A DNA stretch of 64,000 nucleotides from an uncultured Anaerovibrio sp. (GTDB lineage: Bacteria > Bacillota > Negativicutes > Selenomonadales > Selenomonadaceae): the NCBI GenBank assembly GCA_934203205.1, contig CAKPYV010000001.1, forward strand, positions 165,708 to 229,707, written 5' to 3'. Both the position numbers and the translations under genes were made by a program. Of this stretch, positions 33,411 to 41,123 are shown one piece after another; within the stretch, counting starts at the first letter, position 1; each line of letters starts with the position of its first letter. The notes under the pieces were generated by a model. That model worked only from the letters and a program-made list of their open reading frames with translations, was not told the origin of the DNA and made no database searches.

Positions 33411-34235
33411 TTGAAGGAATTGGAGCGTATTGAAAGCTCTGCTAATAGCAAGCTAAAGCTGGTAAACAAGCTGCATAATCATAAATATCGCAAGGAAGAA
33501 AATCTTTTTGTGGCAGATGGAATACGTTTGGCTGAAATGGCCATCCAGGCTCAGTGGCCTGTAAAATTTGCCTTGGCTGCTACAGAATCTTTGAATAACC
33601 CAAGGGTGGTTAAAGCGGTAGAGGAACTGCAGGAAAGAAAATGCCCTGTCTATGAGCTGTCACAGGACTTGTATAGCAAGGTATCAGATACTGTTAATGG
33701 TCAGGGGTTGCTGCTGGTTATGGGACAGCGCCTTTTTACCTGGCAGGAGGTACTGACCGGCAGGGAGGGAGAAGCTCCTTTGTTGGCTGTTCTGGATGGG
33801 ATTCAGGACCCTGGCAATGCTGGTAATATTATTCGTACTGCTGATGCCTTAGGTTGTACAGGTGTAATCTGCCTGACAGGTACGGTAGATTTGTTTAGTG
33901 ACAAGGTGGTACGGGCTTCTATGGGCTCTATATTCAATATTCCTTTTTTGGATAATGTGTCCAGGGACACCTTTGTAGATGCCTGTCATGATAATGATGT
34001 TATTATGGTGGCTACAGCCCTGGATAAGCTTTCTCTTAAGCATTATATGGCTGAGTATAACAGCCCTACAGCTGTGGTATTTGGCAATGAGGGCAATGGG
34101 GTTTCCCAGGAGCTGATGGATGCAGTGGATCGCAAGGTGTACATTCCAATGTCTGGCAAGGCAGAGTCCTTAAATGTGGCCTCAGCAGCAGCCATTGTAC
34201 TCTATGAGGCTAATCGTCAAAGAGCTATACTCTAA
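33411..34235 (+). CDS. TrmH/SpoU family RNA 2'-O-methyltransferase
   Basis: SAM-dependent ribose methyltransferase with the trefoil-knot fold. 274 residues: an N-terminal substrate-binding domain (RKEENLFVADGIRLAEMA) and a SpoU domain with the three motifs LDGIQDPGNAGNIIRTADAL, VFGNEGNGVS and IPMSGKAESLNVASAAAIVLYE. Likely acts on 23S rRNA; target nucleotide unknown. TTG at 33411 behind AAGGAAGGAG is preferred over the upstream ATG at 33342, which would put the hairpin inside the gene. Confidence 0.88.
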   Translation: MKELERIESSANSKLKLVNKLHNHKYRKEENLFVADGIRLAEMAIQAQWPVKFALAATESLNNPRVVKAVEELQERKCPVYELSQDLYSKVSDTVNGQGLLLVMGQRLFTWQEVLTGREGEAPLLAVLDGIQDPGNAGNIIRTADALGCTGVICLTGTVDLFSDKVVRASMGSIFNIPFLDNVSRDTFVDACHDNDVIMVATALDKLSLKHYMAEYNSPTAVVFGNEGNGVSQELMDAVDRKVYIPMSGKAESLNVASAAAIVLYEANRQRAIL

Positions 34236-34249
34236 AAATAAGCATAAAA

Positions 34250-34297
34250 AAGGTACTATTCAGGTTAGACATGATAATCTGAGTAGTACCTTTTTTG
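34250..34297. terminator. Bidirectional terminator
   Basis: 18-bp stem AAGGTACTATTCAGGTTA / TAATCTGAGTAGTACCTT with few wobbles, flanked by A run and T run. Separates the methyltransferase gene from the convergent lrp gene. Confidence 0.9.
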
Positions 34298-34324
34298 ATT
34301 TAGTTTGAATCAGCATCTATTAAT

Positions 34325-34780
34325 TTAGCTAATGGTTACTGATGGGCGATCTAGAACCGTAGACAAAACTATAATGGAATGGGTTTTGCTAACGCCTGGC
34401 TGGGCCTTGAGGCGATTCAAAAGCTCTGCCAAGGTAGAGGTGTTACTGGTTTGTACCTTTAGGGTATATTCATAGTTACCAGTAATCCGGAAGCATTCCT
34501 TAACATCCCGTTCTGTAGAAACATAATTTACAAAAGCATCTGCATTGCGCTGAAGCTTAAAGCCAATCTGAACCAATGCCATGAGCTGCTTATCTACCAA
34601 TGAAGGGTTCAGCATGGCGGTGAATTTCTGAATAACACCAGAGGACTCTAAACGCTTAACACGCTCACTAACAGCTGGCATGGATAGAGAAACAGCTTCG
34701 CTAAGGCTGGAAATAGTAGCTCGGCCATTAGCCTGCAGCAAGCGTAGAAGTTCCTTGTCTATTTTGTCCAATTTGTACAT
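34325..34780 (-). CDS. Lrp/AsnC family transcriptional regulator
   Basis: 151 residues: N-terminal HTH (LDKIDKELLRLLQANGRATI then SMPAVSERVKRLESSGVI) and a C-terminal ligand-sensing RAM domain (VQIGFKLQRNADAFVNYV ... ITGNYEYTLKV). Such proteins respond to amino acids. ATG at 34780 lies 8 nt after TAGGAG; the earlier in-frame ATG at 34831 has no ribosome site. It lies downstream of and on the same strand as cstA, separated by a terminator. Confidence 0.9.
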   Translation of the reverse strand: MYKLDKIDKELLRLLQANGRATISSLSEAVSLSMPAVSERVKRLESSGVIQKFTAMLNPSLVDKQLMALVQIGFKLQRNADAFVNYVSTERDVKECFRITGNYEYTLKVQTSNTSTLAELLNRLKAQPGVSKTHSIIVLSTVLDRPSVTIS

Positions 34781-34896
34781 GAAATCAACTCCTATACCAT
34801 AGATGGAATGAATATTGCTAGGATTGTACAATACATTTGTTATTATTATAAAGGTTATAGCTTCAAAAGTAAATAAATATTTTGTTTTTACTACAG

Positions 34897-34934
34897 AAAA
34901 GAGCAGGTAGGATTTTGTTTGTCCTAACCTGCTC
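34897..34934 (-). terminator. Terminator after cstA
   Basis: On the minus strand GAGCAGGTTAGGAC pairs with TCCTACCTGCTC and is followed by TTTT. Ends the cstA transcript before lrp. Confidence 0.75.
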
Positions 34935-34984
34935 TTAGCAAAATACTAATATGTCCTTAACAATGTAAGTACAATATCTTTAAA

Positions 34985-36397
34985 TTATGATTCTTTGCGA
35001 AGCACAGTTACCCGTAGGAAGAGGAACAGGAAGATAGCTGCAAAAACAAAGCCCATTGGATAGCTGACAGTTGTTGGCAGTTGCAGTCCTTCCTTGGCCT
35101 GTAAAATATAGGTGGTAGTTACCACTGACATAAAGGTAGCAGGAATAGCCGCTATAAGATATGCCTTGGAACCCTTAAACTTGCGATACATATATACTGC
35201 ACCAGTCCAAAGAACAATCATAGCCAGAGTCTGGTTGGTCCAGGCGAAATAACGCCATACAATGGTGAAATTAATCTGGGAAAGCAAACCGCCTACAGCC
35301 AGCAGAGGTACAGCCAGATACAAGCGCTTGGTCTTGTTGCTCTGATCCAGACCAATCCAGTCAGCCAAAGTCAAACGAGCGGAACGGAAAGCGGTATCAC
35401 CAGAAGTAATGGGGCAGGCAATTACGCCCAGCATAGCCATAACAGCACCAGCATAACCCATAAAGCCAACGCAGATTTCGTAAACAGCCTTATTCTGACC
35501 AACATCAGCCATAGCCTGCATCAAACCACCAGTGCTTTCATAAAAGGTAACACCAGCAGCAGCCCATACCAGAGCAATAACACCCTCAGCTACCATAGCA
35601 CCGTAGAATACAGGACGAGCCATATGCTCATTCTTCAGGCAGCGAGCCATCAAAGGAGACTGAGTGGAGTGGAAACCAGATACAGCACCACAGGCAACGG
35701 TAATGAACATCAGAGGCCAGATAGGCAGATCTTTTGGATGCAGGTTCTGCAAGGTGATTTCAGGCATGGTATGACCGCCTACGCCAGCCAGCATGGCAAA
35801 CATAATACCAAAAGCCATAATCAGCAAGCAGGCACCAAATAATGGATAGAAACGAGCAATCAAGGTATCAATTGGCAACAAGGTAGCCAGAAAGTAGTAA
35901 GCCAAAACAACTAACAGCCACATGGTTGGATCCATGCCAGTCAGCATTGCCAGCAGATTAGCAGGACCAGTCATAAATACAGTACCTACCAGAACCAGCA
36001 ATACAACGGAGAAGAGACGCATAAGCTGCAGCATGAATTTGCCAAGATAGTGACCTACAACCTCGGAGATACTCTTACCGTTTTCACGGAGAGAAATCAT
36101 ACCGGACATGTAATCGTGCACACCACCGGCAAATATAGTTCCGAAAACAATCCAGAGATAAACGCTTGGCCCCCAAAGTGCACCGCCCAGAGCGCCGAAG
36201 ATTGGACCGAGCCCGGCAATATTCAAAAGCTGAATCATAAATACCTTCCAAGTAGGAAGCGGAATGTAGTCAACACCATCGTTAATACGCACAGCAGGTG
36301 TTGGCTCGTCAGTTGGTTTGAAAATTGTGTCCACCAGCTTACCATAAACCAGGAAGCCGATAATCAGCATGGCCAAACAACCGAGGAACGAATACAT
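34985..36397 (-). CDS. cstA: CstA family carbon starvation transporter
   Basis: Polytopic inner-membrane transporter of the CstA family, members of which import peptides or pyruvate. At 470 residues it is the short form (E. coli CstA is about 700). Recognisable parts are the N-terminal GIDYIPLPTWKV-like segment (DGVDYIPLPTWKVFMIQLLNI), GPIFGALGGALWGPSVYLWI, GGVHDYMSGM, and SGFHSTQSPLMARCLKNE. ATG after AAGGGGG. A 145-nt leader separates it from its promoter and includes a GTACAG/CTGTAC hairpin. Confidence 0.9.
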   Translation of the reverse strand: MYSFLGCLAMLIIGFLVYGKLVDTIFKPTDEPTPAVRINDGVDYIPLPTWKVFMIQLLNIAGLGPIFGALGGALWGPSVYLWIVFGTIFAGGVHDYMSGMISLRENGKSISEVVGHYLGKFMLQLMRLFSVVLLVLVGTVFMTGPANLLAMLTGMDPTMWLLVVLAYYFLATLLPIDTLIARFYPLFGACLLIMAFGIMFAMLAGVGGHTMPEITLQNLHPKDLPIWPLMFITVACGAVSGFHSTQSPLMARCLKNEHMARPVFYGAMVAEGVIALVWAAAGVTFYESTGGLMQAMADVGQNKAVYEICVGFMGYAGAVMAMLGVIACPITSGDTAFRSARLTLADWIGLDQSNKTKRLYLAVPLLAVGGLLSQINFTIVWRYFAWTNQTLAMIVLWTGAVYMYRKFKGSKAYLIAAIPATFMSVVTTTYILQAKEGLQLPTTVSYPMGFVFAAIFLFLFLRVTVLRKES

Positions 36398-36549
36398 AAA
36401 TATACCCCCTTAAAATAATACCAATCATCCCTATAGATAAGGAAATTCTTCATCAATGCAACTTGCTCAGACGAATTTTCTTTTATCCATAAGGGTACAG
36501 CTGTTAATCACTGTACAAAATGATGATAAAAAATATTTATTACGTCATA

Positions 36550-36578
36550 ATAATAGCACCGCTAATGGGAAATGTCAA
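36550..36578 (-). promoter_or_regulatory. Promoter of cstA
   Basis: On the minus strand TTGACA, 17-bp spacer, TATTAT, with TGC before the -10 (extended). Divergent from the trxA promoter. Confidence 0.75.
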
Positions 36579-36624
36579 AAAATTCTCAATAAAAGCAATC
36601 TAATGCCGTTAGGGTAATTTAAAA

Positions 36625-36636
36625 TGACATATGTCA
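36625..36636. promoter_or_regulatory. Palindromic operator candidate
   Basis: Perfect 12-bp palindrome TGACATATGTCA between the divergent cstA and trxA promoters, 10 bp upstream of the trxA -35. Position suggests a dimeric regulator; the regulator is not identified. Confidence 0.4.
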
Positions 36637-36645
36637 AAAATTCAG

Positions 36646-36673
36646 TTGACATTGACTAAACAACTATTATAAG
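36646..36673 (+). promoter_or_regulatory. Promoter of trxA
   Basis: TTGACA, 16-bp spacer, TATAAG. 43 bp before the trxA start. Confidence 0.6.
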
Positions 36674-36716
36674 ATTAGTATAAATCACAAAGAGTCGTAC
36701 TAAAGGAGGAGTCATT

Positions 36717-37022
36717 ATGGCAGTTATAAATATTACTAAGGATAATTTCCAGCAGGAGGTAGCGGCAGCCTCTCAGACCGTATTGGTGGATTTCTGGGCA
36801 ACCTGGTGTGGTCCTTGTCAGATGATGGGGCCGATTCTGGAGGAGCTGGCCACCAAGCATCCTGAAATCAAGGTAGGAAAAATCAATGTGGACGAACAGC
36901 CAGAGCTGGCAATGCAATTCCAGATAGATGCCATTCCTGCGTTGATGGTATTTAAGGGTGGTAAGGCTGTGGCTCAAACTGTAGGCCTACAGCCAGTAGA
37001 GAACCTTGAGCAGCTTCTCTAA
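36717..37022 (+). CDS. trxA: Thioredoxin
   Basis: Cytoplasmic disulfide reductase, 101 residues. Active site WCGPC within VDFWATWCGPCQMMGPILE, then the cis-proline loop DAIPALMVFKGG. AAAGGAGG ribosome site. Followed 12 nt later by a DUF134 gene. Confidence 0.94.
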   Translation: MAVINITKDNFQQEVAAASQTVLVDFWATWCGPCQMMGPILEELATKHPEIKVGKINVDEQPELAMQFQIDAIPALMVFKGGKAVAQTVGLQPVENLEQLL

Positions 37023-37033
37023 GGTAGCTCGCT

Positions 37034-37411
37034 ATGGCTAGACCAACAAAATGCCGGCGCATTTGTCAAATGCCACTGGTGCAGGAATTTATGCCAACAG
37101 GCCAGCTGGAAGATGAGCCGATTATTCTAAATCTGGATGAATATGAAGCTATCCGCCTTATGGACAGGGAGGGCATGTCCCAGCAGGAATGCAGCAAGCG
37201 CATGGGCGTGGCCAGGACTACAGTGCAGAAAATCTACGAAACAGCTCGCCGCAAGGTGGCTGATGCCTTGGTTGAGGGCAGGCCTCTCAAAATTCAAGGT
37301 GGAGATTTTCAGCTTTGCGAGGGTAATGATTGTCTGGAGCAGGAATGTTTCAAACGCTGTGGACATGGTTGTTATTGTGGCAAACACTGCTGTCATCACA
37401 AGCAGATGTAA
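37034..37411 (+). CDS. DUF134 (UPF0251) HTH protein with a Cys-rich tail
   Basis: 125 residues. It starts MARPTKCRRICQMP, has the acidic LDEYEAIRLMDREGMSQQEC segment and a sigma-70 region 4-like HTH (SKRMGVARTTVQKIYETARRK), all typical of DUF134. The last 30 residues are cysteine/histidine-rich (CFKRCGHGCYCGKHCCHH), which suggests metal binding. Co-transcribed with thioredoxin, so a redox or metal link is plausible but unproven. Confidence 0.85.
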   Translation: MARPTKCRRICQMPLVQEFMPTGQLEDEPIILNLDEYEAIRLMDREGMSQQECSKRMGVARTTVQKIYETARRKVADALVEGRPLKIQGGDFQLCEGNDCLEQECFKRCGHGCYCGKHCCHHKQM

Positions 37412-37414
37412 AAG

Positions 37415-37485
37415 AAAAACATGATGATATACATCAAAGCAAGGATTATTAAAACCACTTTGTGTAATCATCATGTTTTTTATTT
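37415..37485. terminator. Bidirectional terminator
   Basis: 14-bp perfect stem AAAAACATGATGAT / ATCATCATGTTTTT with a 38-nt loop, T run after each side. Shared by the DUF134 gene (plus) and the EamA gene (minus). Confidence 0.8.
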
Positions 37486-38384
37486 TATTTATTTTTCCTA
37501 GTTGTAATGTAGAGCACTGGTAGAATAATCAAAATCGTGCCTGCGATTTCCGGCAGTTGGAATAACACATCCAGAAGCAGGACAGAAAAGACAATAGATG
37601 CTAAAGGCTCCATAGCATTTAGAATACTGGCTTCCTGGGGCAGTATGTATTTGGTGCTGGAAACATAGGCCCAGAAGGCTATGGCTGTACCTAAGATGCA
37701 AATGTAAGCCAGACTGAGAACAGCATCGCTATCCAAGATACCAGGATAGGAAAGGGGAGGATATATTAGAGATATGGCTGCCCCGCCTATAAGCATAGCC
37801 CAGCCAACTACCTGAGCCGAAGGCCATCTCATAAGCAGCCAGCGGGGAGATACAGTGTAGCAGGCTGCAGCAAAGGCACTAAGAATGCCCCAGAACAAAG
37901 CCTTTTCGGAAACACTTAGAGTGGTAAGACTGCCGTGAGTTACTAACAGGGCTGTACCAAGTATGGCCAGAATGGCGCAAATCACCTGTCCCAGCTGAGG
38001 CAGCTTCCTTTCCCGCAGGGCTATCCAAAGCAAAATCACCACAGGCATTAAATATTGGATAATGGTGCCCGTTGGAGCATTGCTATAGGCAATCGCCGCA
38101 AAATAGGTATATTGCACAGCCATCATGCCACAAAGCCCAAAGAATAGCAGTCTGTATCTGCTAGCCTTATCCCGCCAAATATTGGTAATATTATTGCCAT
38201 AAACAAAGCGGTCAATTAATAACAGGATAAGACCGGCAGTTATAGTTCGTATGGCTGTAAGATAATCTGCGGTCACGCCTCTATCCTGAAGCAAAAACTG
38301 TGCTGCCACTCCGGAGCCGCCCCAGAAAATGGAACCTCCTACAGCCAGTATAATTCCTTTTAATCTATTGGAAAGTGTCATCAT
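37485..38384 (-). CDS. EamA/DMT family permease
   Basis: Drug/metabolite transporter superfamily, 299 residues with ten hydrophobic segments in two EamA repeats. N terminus GIILAVGGSIFWGGSGVAAQFLL and the second-repeat signature AFAAACYTVSPRWLL and LGTAIAFWAYV ... EPLASIVFSVLLL are typical. Substrate unknown. ATG 6 nt after AAAGGGTGA. Confidence 0.87.
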   Translation of the reverse strand: MMTLSNRLKGIILAVGGSIFWGGSGVAAQFLLQDRGVTADYLTAIRTITAGLILLLIDRFVYGNNITNIWRDKASRYRLLFFGLCGMMAVQYTYFAAIAYSNAPTGTIIQYLMPVVILLWIALRERKLPQLGQVICAILAILGTALLVTHGSLTTLSVSEKALFWGILSAFAAACYTVSPRWLLMRWPSAQVVGWAMLIGGAAISLIYPPLSYPGILDSDAVLSLAYICILGTAIAFWAYVSSTKYILPQEASILNAMEPLASIVFSVLLLDVLFQLPEIAGTILIILPVLYITTRKNK

Positions 38385-38542
38385 AAATCACCCTTTAAAG
38401 CTAGTTAATACCCATATACACTACAACAAATACGTTTATTTGTCCAATACTAATTTAGGCAATAGTATACGCAAAAAAGGGGTTGAATTTATTTTTACAA
38501 ATCACTTATTTTTAAAATAACGAAATTTTTTTCAAAAAAGTG

Positions 38543-38571
38543 TTGACAATGATTAGTTTCCCCTCTATAAT
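38543..38571 (+). promoter_or_regulatory. Promoter of the tRNA-Lys array
   Basis: TTGACA, 17-bp spacer, TATAAT, 36 bp before the first tRNA. Confidence 0.85.
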
Positions 38572-38607
38572 AATCAATGTTGCGAGGCGCTAAGGCCTCA
38601 GAAAAAT

Positions 38608-38683
38608 GTCTCACTAGCTCAACTGGTAGAGCATCTGACTCTTAATCAGCAGGTTCGGAGTTCGAGTCTCCGGTGGGACACCA
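38608..38683 (+). tRNA. tRNA-Lys(CTT), copy 1
   Basis: 76 nt including encoded CCA. Acceptor GTCTCAC/GTGGGAC, D stem GCTC/GAGC, anticodon loop CTCTTAA (CTT, Lys), T arm CGGAG-TTCGAGT-CTCCG. Confidence 0.96.
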
Positions 38684-38715
38684 TTTTTCTTTCTATGATA
38701 TATATTGTGGTAAAT

Positions 38716-38791
38716 GTCTCACTAGCTCAACTGGTAGAGCATCTGACTCTTAATCAGCAGGTTCGGAGTTCGAGTCTCCGGTGGGACACCA
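38716..38791 (+). tRNA. tRNA-Lys(CTT), copy 2
   Basis: Identical in sequence to the copy at 38608, CCA encoded, 108 bp downstream of it. Confidence 0.96.
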
Positions 38792-38823
38792 TTTTTCTTT
38801 CTATGATATATATTGTGGTAAAT

Positions 38824-38899
38824 GTCTCACTAGCTCAACTGGTAGAGCATCTGACTCTTAATCAGCAGGTTCGGAGTTCGAGTCTCCGGTGGGACACCA
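38824..38899 (+). tRNA. tRNA-Lys(CTT), copy 3
   Basis: Identical to the two preceding copies; followed by an intrinsic terminator. Confidence 0.96.
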
Positions 38900-38910
38900 T
38901 TTGAGATATG

Positions 38911-38943
38911 CAGGTTGGAACGTGCTTCTAACCTGTTTTTTTG
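38911..38943 (+). terminator. Terminator of the tRNA array
   Basis: CAGGTTGGA / TCTAACCTG with one wobble, 7-nt loop, then eight T. Confidence 0.85.
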
Positions 38944-38972
38944 TATATATGATTGTTTCAAGGAGGATATCT

Positions 38973-39740
38973 ATGCGCATATTGATTACTAATGATGACG
39001 GCATTCAATCTCCCGGTCTGGAAGCCCTGGTCAAGATACTGCATAAGGAGCATGAGGTGATTGTGGCAGCTCCTGCCTCTCAGCAAAGTGCCAAAGCTCA
39101 TGCTATTACCGTAAGGGAACGGCTATATGTGGAGGAATACGCTCCTCTGCAGGAGGCTTATGGAATCAAGGCTTTGGCTATTAGCGGTACGCCAGCGGAT
39201 ACTGTCAAGCTGTATGTAGAAGGAATTATTCAAAGAAATCCTGCTTTGAAACCGGATTTGGTTATTTCTGGCATTAATGATGGCTCAAATGTAGGCACGG
39301 ATATTCTTTATTCTGGCACTATTGGTGCAGCCACCGAGGGATATGTGCAGGGTTGTAATGGCTTGGCAGTGTCCTTAGACTACAATGCGGAATACGATTT
39401 TGAGGTAGTGGCCAAGGAAATTGCTGCCAGATTGCAGCAGCTTTTCCCCGAAGGCTGTGGCAAAACCCTTTTGAATATAAATTTCCCAAAAAAATTAGCT
39501 CAGCAGCCGAAATGGCTTTGGTGCCGCCAGGGCGTAAGGGATTATGCCAATGCCTATCAGCCCTATCACGATGAAAATGGCAGGCTTTATTATGTAGTTG
39601 GTGGTGGTCCTTTGAATGGAGGAAATCCAGAGGATACTGATGTTATGGTTACCTTGGGAGGAAATATTGCGGTAACTCCTCTTCAGCTGGAGAGAACCAA
39701 ATATGAAAATCTCTGCCCAGGCACGGAATTAAATATGTAG
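38973..39740 (+). CDS. surE: 5'/3'-nucleotidase SurE
   Basis: Metal-dependent nucleoside monophosphate phosphatase, 255 residues. The metal site NDDG is in the N-terminal MRILITNDDGIQSPG, with PASQQSAKAHAIT, SGTPADTVKL and SGINDGSNVGTDILYSGTIGAA following. ATG at 38973 behind AAGGAGG; the earlier in-frame start at 38889 lies inside the third tRNA and is discarded. Confidence 0.95.
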   Translation: MRILITNDDGIQSPGLEALVKILHKEHEVIVAAPASQQSAKAHAITVRERLYVEEYAPLQEAYGIKALAISGTPADTVKLYVEGIIQRNPALKPDLVISGINDGSNVGTDILYSGTIGAATEGYVQGCNGLAVSLDYNAEYDFEVVAKEIAARLQQLFPEGCGKTLLNINFPKKLAQQPKWLWCRQGVRDYANAYQPYHDENGRLYYVVGGGPLNGGNPEDTDVMVTLGGNIAVTPLQLERTKYENLCPGTELNM

Positions 39741-39780
39741 AAAATATTATTTTCCCTGACTACAACTTGGTAGGGAACTA

Positions 39781-39789
39781 TGTTATAAT
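39781..39789 (+). promoter_or_regulatory. Extended -10 promoter of ahcY-mtaD
   Basis: TGTTATAAT (TGn + TATAAT) 45 bp before ahcY. The -35 is poor (TACAAC at 17 bp) and overlaps a TTCCCT/AGGGAA inverted repeat, so activation or a structured start is possible. Confidence 0.5.
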
Positions 39790-39833
39790 ACAAACATAAG
39801 GAGAACAAAAGAGACATAGGAGGAATGTAGACA

Positions 39834-41087
39834 ATGAATTCTGTAGAGAAATCCAAAATCAAAGATATTAATTTGGCACCATCTGGTCATGATAAAATAA
39901 ACTGGGTAAAGAATTTTATGCCAGTAATGAATGCCATTGAAAAGGAGTATGCCGTATCCAAGCCTTTTGCTGGTATTCGCATGGTTATGACCATGCATTT
40001 GGAGGCCAAGACCGCTTATTTGGCTCTGGTATTGCAGGCTGCCGGGGCGGAGGTTATTGCTACAGCTTCCAATCCTTTGTCCACTCAGGATGATGTTTGT
40101 GCAGCTTTGGTAGAGGATGGGGTAACTGTTTTTGCCCATCATGGCTGTGATATGGACGAATACGATGCTTATATTGATATGGCACTGGATTGTGAACCAG
40201 ATATTATTATGGATGATGGCGGCGATTTGATTTATCGTCTCCACAATCAGCGCCGTGAGCTGCTGCCCAAGATTATTGGTGGTTCTGAGGAAACTACTAC
40301 TGGCGTTATTCGCGATAGAGCATTGGAGGCCGCTGGCAAGCTGGAATTCCCAATGATGGCTGCTAACGATGCTTATTGCAAGTATCTCTTTGACAATCGT
40401 TATGGCACAGGCCAGTCCACCTGGGAAGGCATTATGCGGGCTACTAATCTGGTAATTGCAGGCAAGACTGTAGTTATTGCTGGCTATGGCTGGTGTGGCA
40501 AGGGTGGCGCTATGCGTGCCAAGGGCTTAGGTGCCAATGTTATCATTACCGAGGTGGATCCAATCAAGGCTATTGAGGCTGTTTTTGATGGCTTCCGGGT
40601 AATGCCTATGGATGAGGCTGCCAAGATTGGTGATATTTTCCTGACTCTTACCGGCGATAAGGATATTCTGCGGAGCTGGCACTATGAGTCTATGAAGGAT
40701 GGCGCTGTTATGGCCAACTCTGGTCACTTTGATTTGGAGATAAATATTCCTGAGCTGGAAGAGGTATCTGAGTCCCGTCGTCCAGTTAAGCCTGGTATTG
40801 AGGAATTCAAATTTGCCAACGGCAAAAAGCTGTATCTGTTAGGCGAGGGACGTTTGGTAAACCTGGCTTGCGGTGATGGACATCCAGCAGAGATTATGGA
40901 TTTGAGCTGGGGCGTACAGTTCTTCTCTGCCTTGGAGATTGTAGAGAATCATGACAAGCTGGAGAACAAGGTATATGTGCTGCCAGAGGAAGTTAATGCC
41001 AAGATTGCCAAGATTAAGCTGGCGGCTATGGGCATTGAAATTGACGAGCTGACACCAGAGCAGTACGCTTATCTGCATCAGTGCTAA
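39834..41087 (+). CDS. ahcY: Adenosylhomocysteinase
   Basis: NAD-dependent hydrolase splitting S-adenosylhomocysteine into adenosine and homocysteine. 417 residues. Substrate half: GIRMVMTMHLEAKTAYLALV and the MDDGGDLIY segment; NAD domain: VVIAGYGWCGKGGAMRAKGLGA written in the sequence around 40460-40530; the C-terminal part includes GEGRLVNLACGDGHPAEIMD. Strong ribosome site. Followed 36 nt later by mtaD. Confidence 0.95.
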   Translation: MNSVEKSKIKDINLAPSGHDKINWVKNFMPVMNAIEKEYAVSKPFAGIRMVMTMHLEAKTAYLALVLQAAGAEVIATASNPLSTQDDVCAALVEDGVTVFAHHGCDMDEYDAYIDMALDCEPDIIMDDGGDLIYRLHNQRRELLPKIIGGSEETTTGVIRDRALEAAGKLEFPMMAANDAYCKYLFDNRYGTGQSTWEGIMRATNLVIAGKTVVIAGYGWCGKGGAMRAKGLGANVIITEVDPIKAIEAVFDGFRVMPMDEAAKIGDIFLTLTGDKDILRSWHYESMKDGAVMANSGHFDLEINIPELEEVSESRRPVKPGIEEFKFANGKKLYLLGEGRLVNLACGDGHPAEIMDLSWGVQFFSALEIVENHDKLENKVYVLPEEVNAKIAKIKLAAMGIEIDELTPEQYAYLHQC

Positions 41088-41123
41088 GAATAGAGAAAAG
41101 ATAAGTACGGAAGAGGGATATAT

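Larger units (their letters stand above)
38600..38906 (+). repeat. 108-bp tandem repeat carrying tRNA-Lys
   Basis: Each tRNA and its 32-nt spacer recurs at exactly 108-bp intervals (starts 38608, 38716, 38824), with identical spacers, so the array arose by recent tandem duplication. Confidence 0.95.

Noticed and set aside
38608..38899. Direct repeats considered as a CRISPR array
   Set aside because: The repeated units are whole tRNA genes and the spacers are identical, opposite to CRISPR; no cas genes in the window.
38695..38904. 69-residue ORF with a repeated LAQLVEHLTLNQQVRSSSL segment
   Set aside because: It is a translation through the tandem tRNA-Lys genes and their spacers; a well-known kind of false ORF.
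39741..39833. S-adenosylhomocysteine riboswitch before ahcY
   Set aside because: The 93-nt gap holds only a small TTCCCT/AGGGAA repeat and an extended -10 promoter; no SAH aptamer core is visible.
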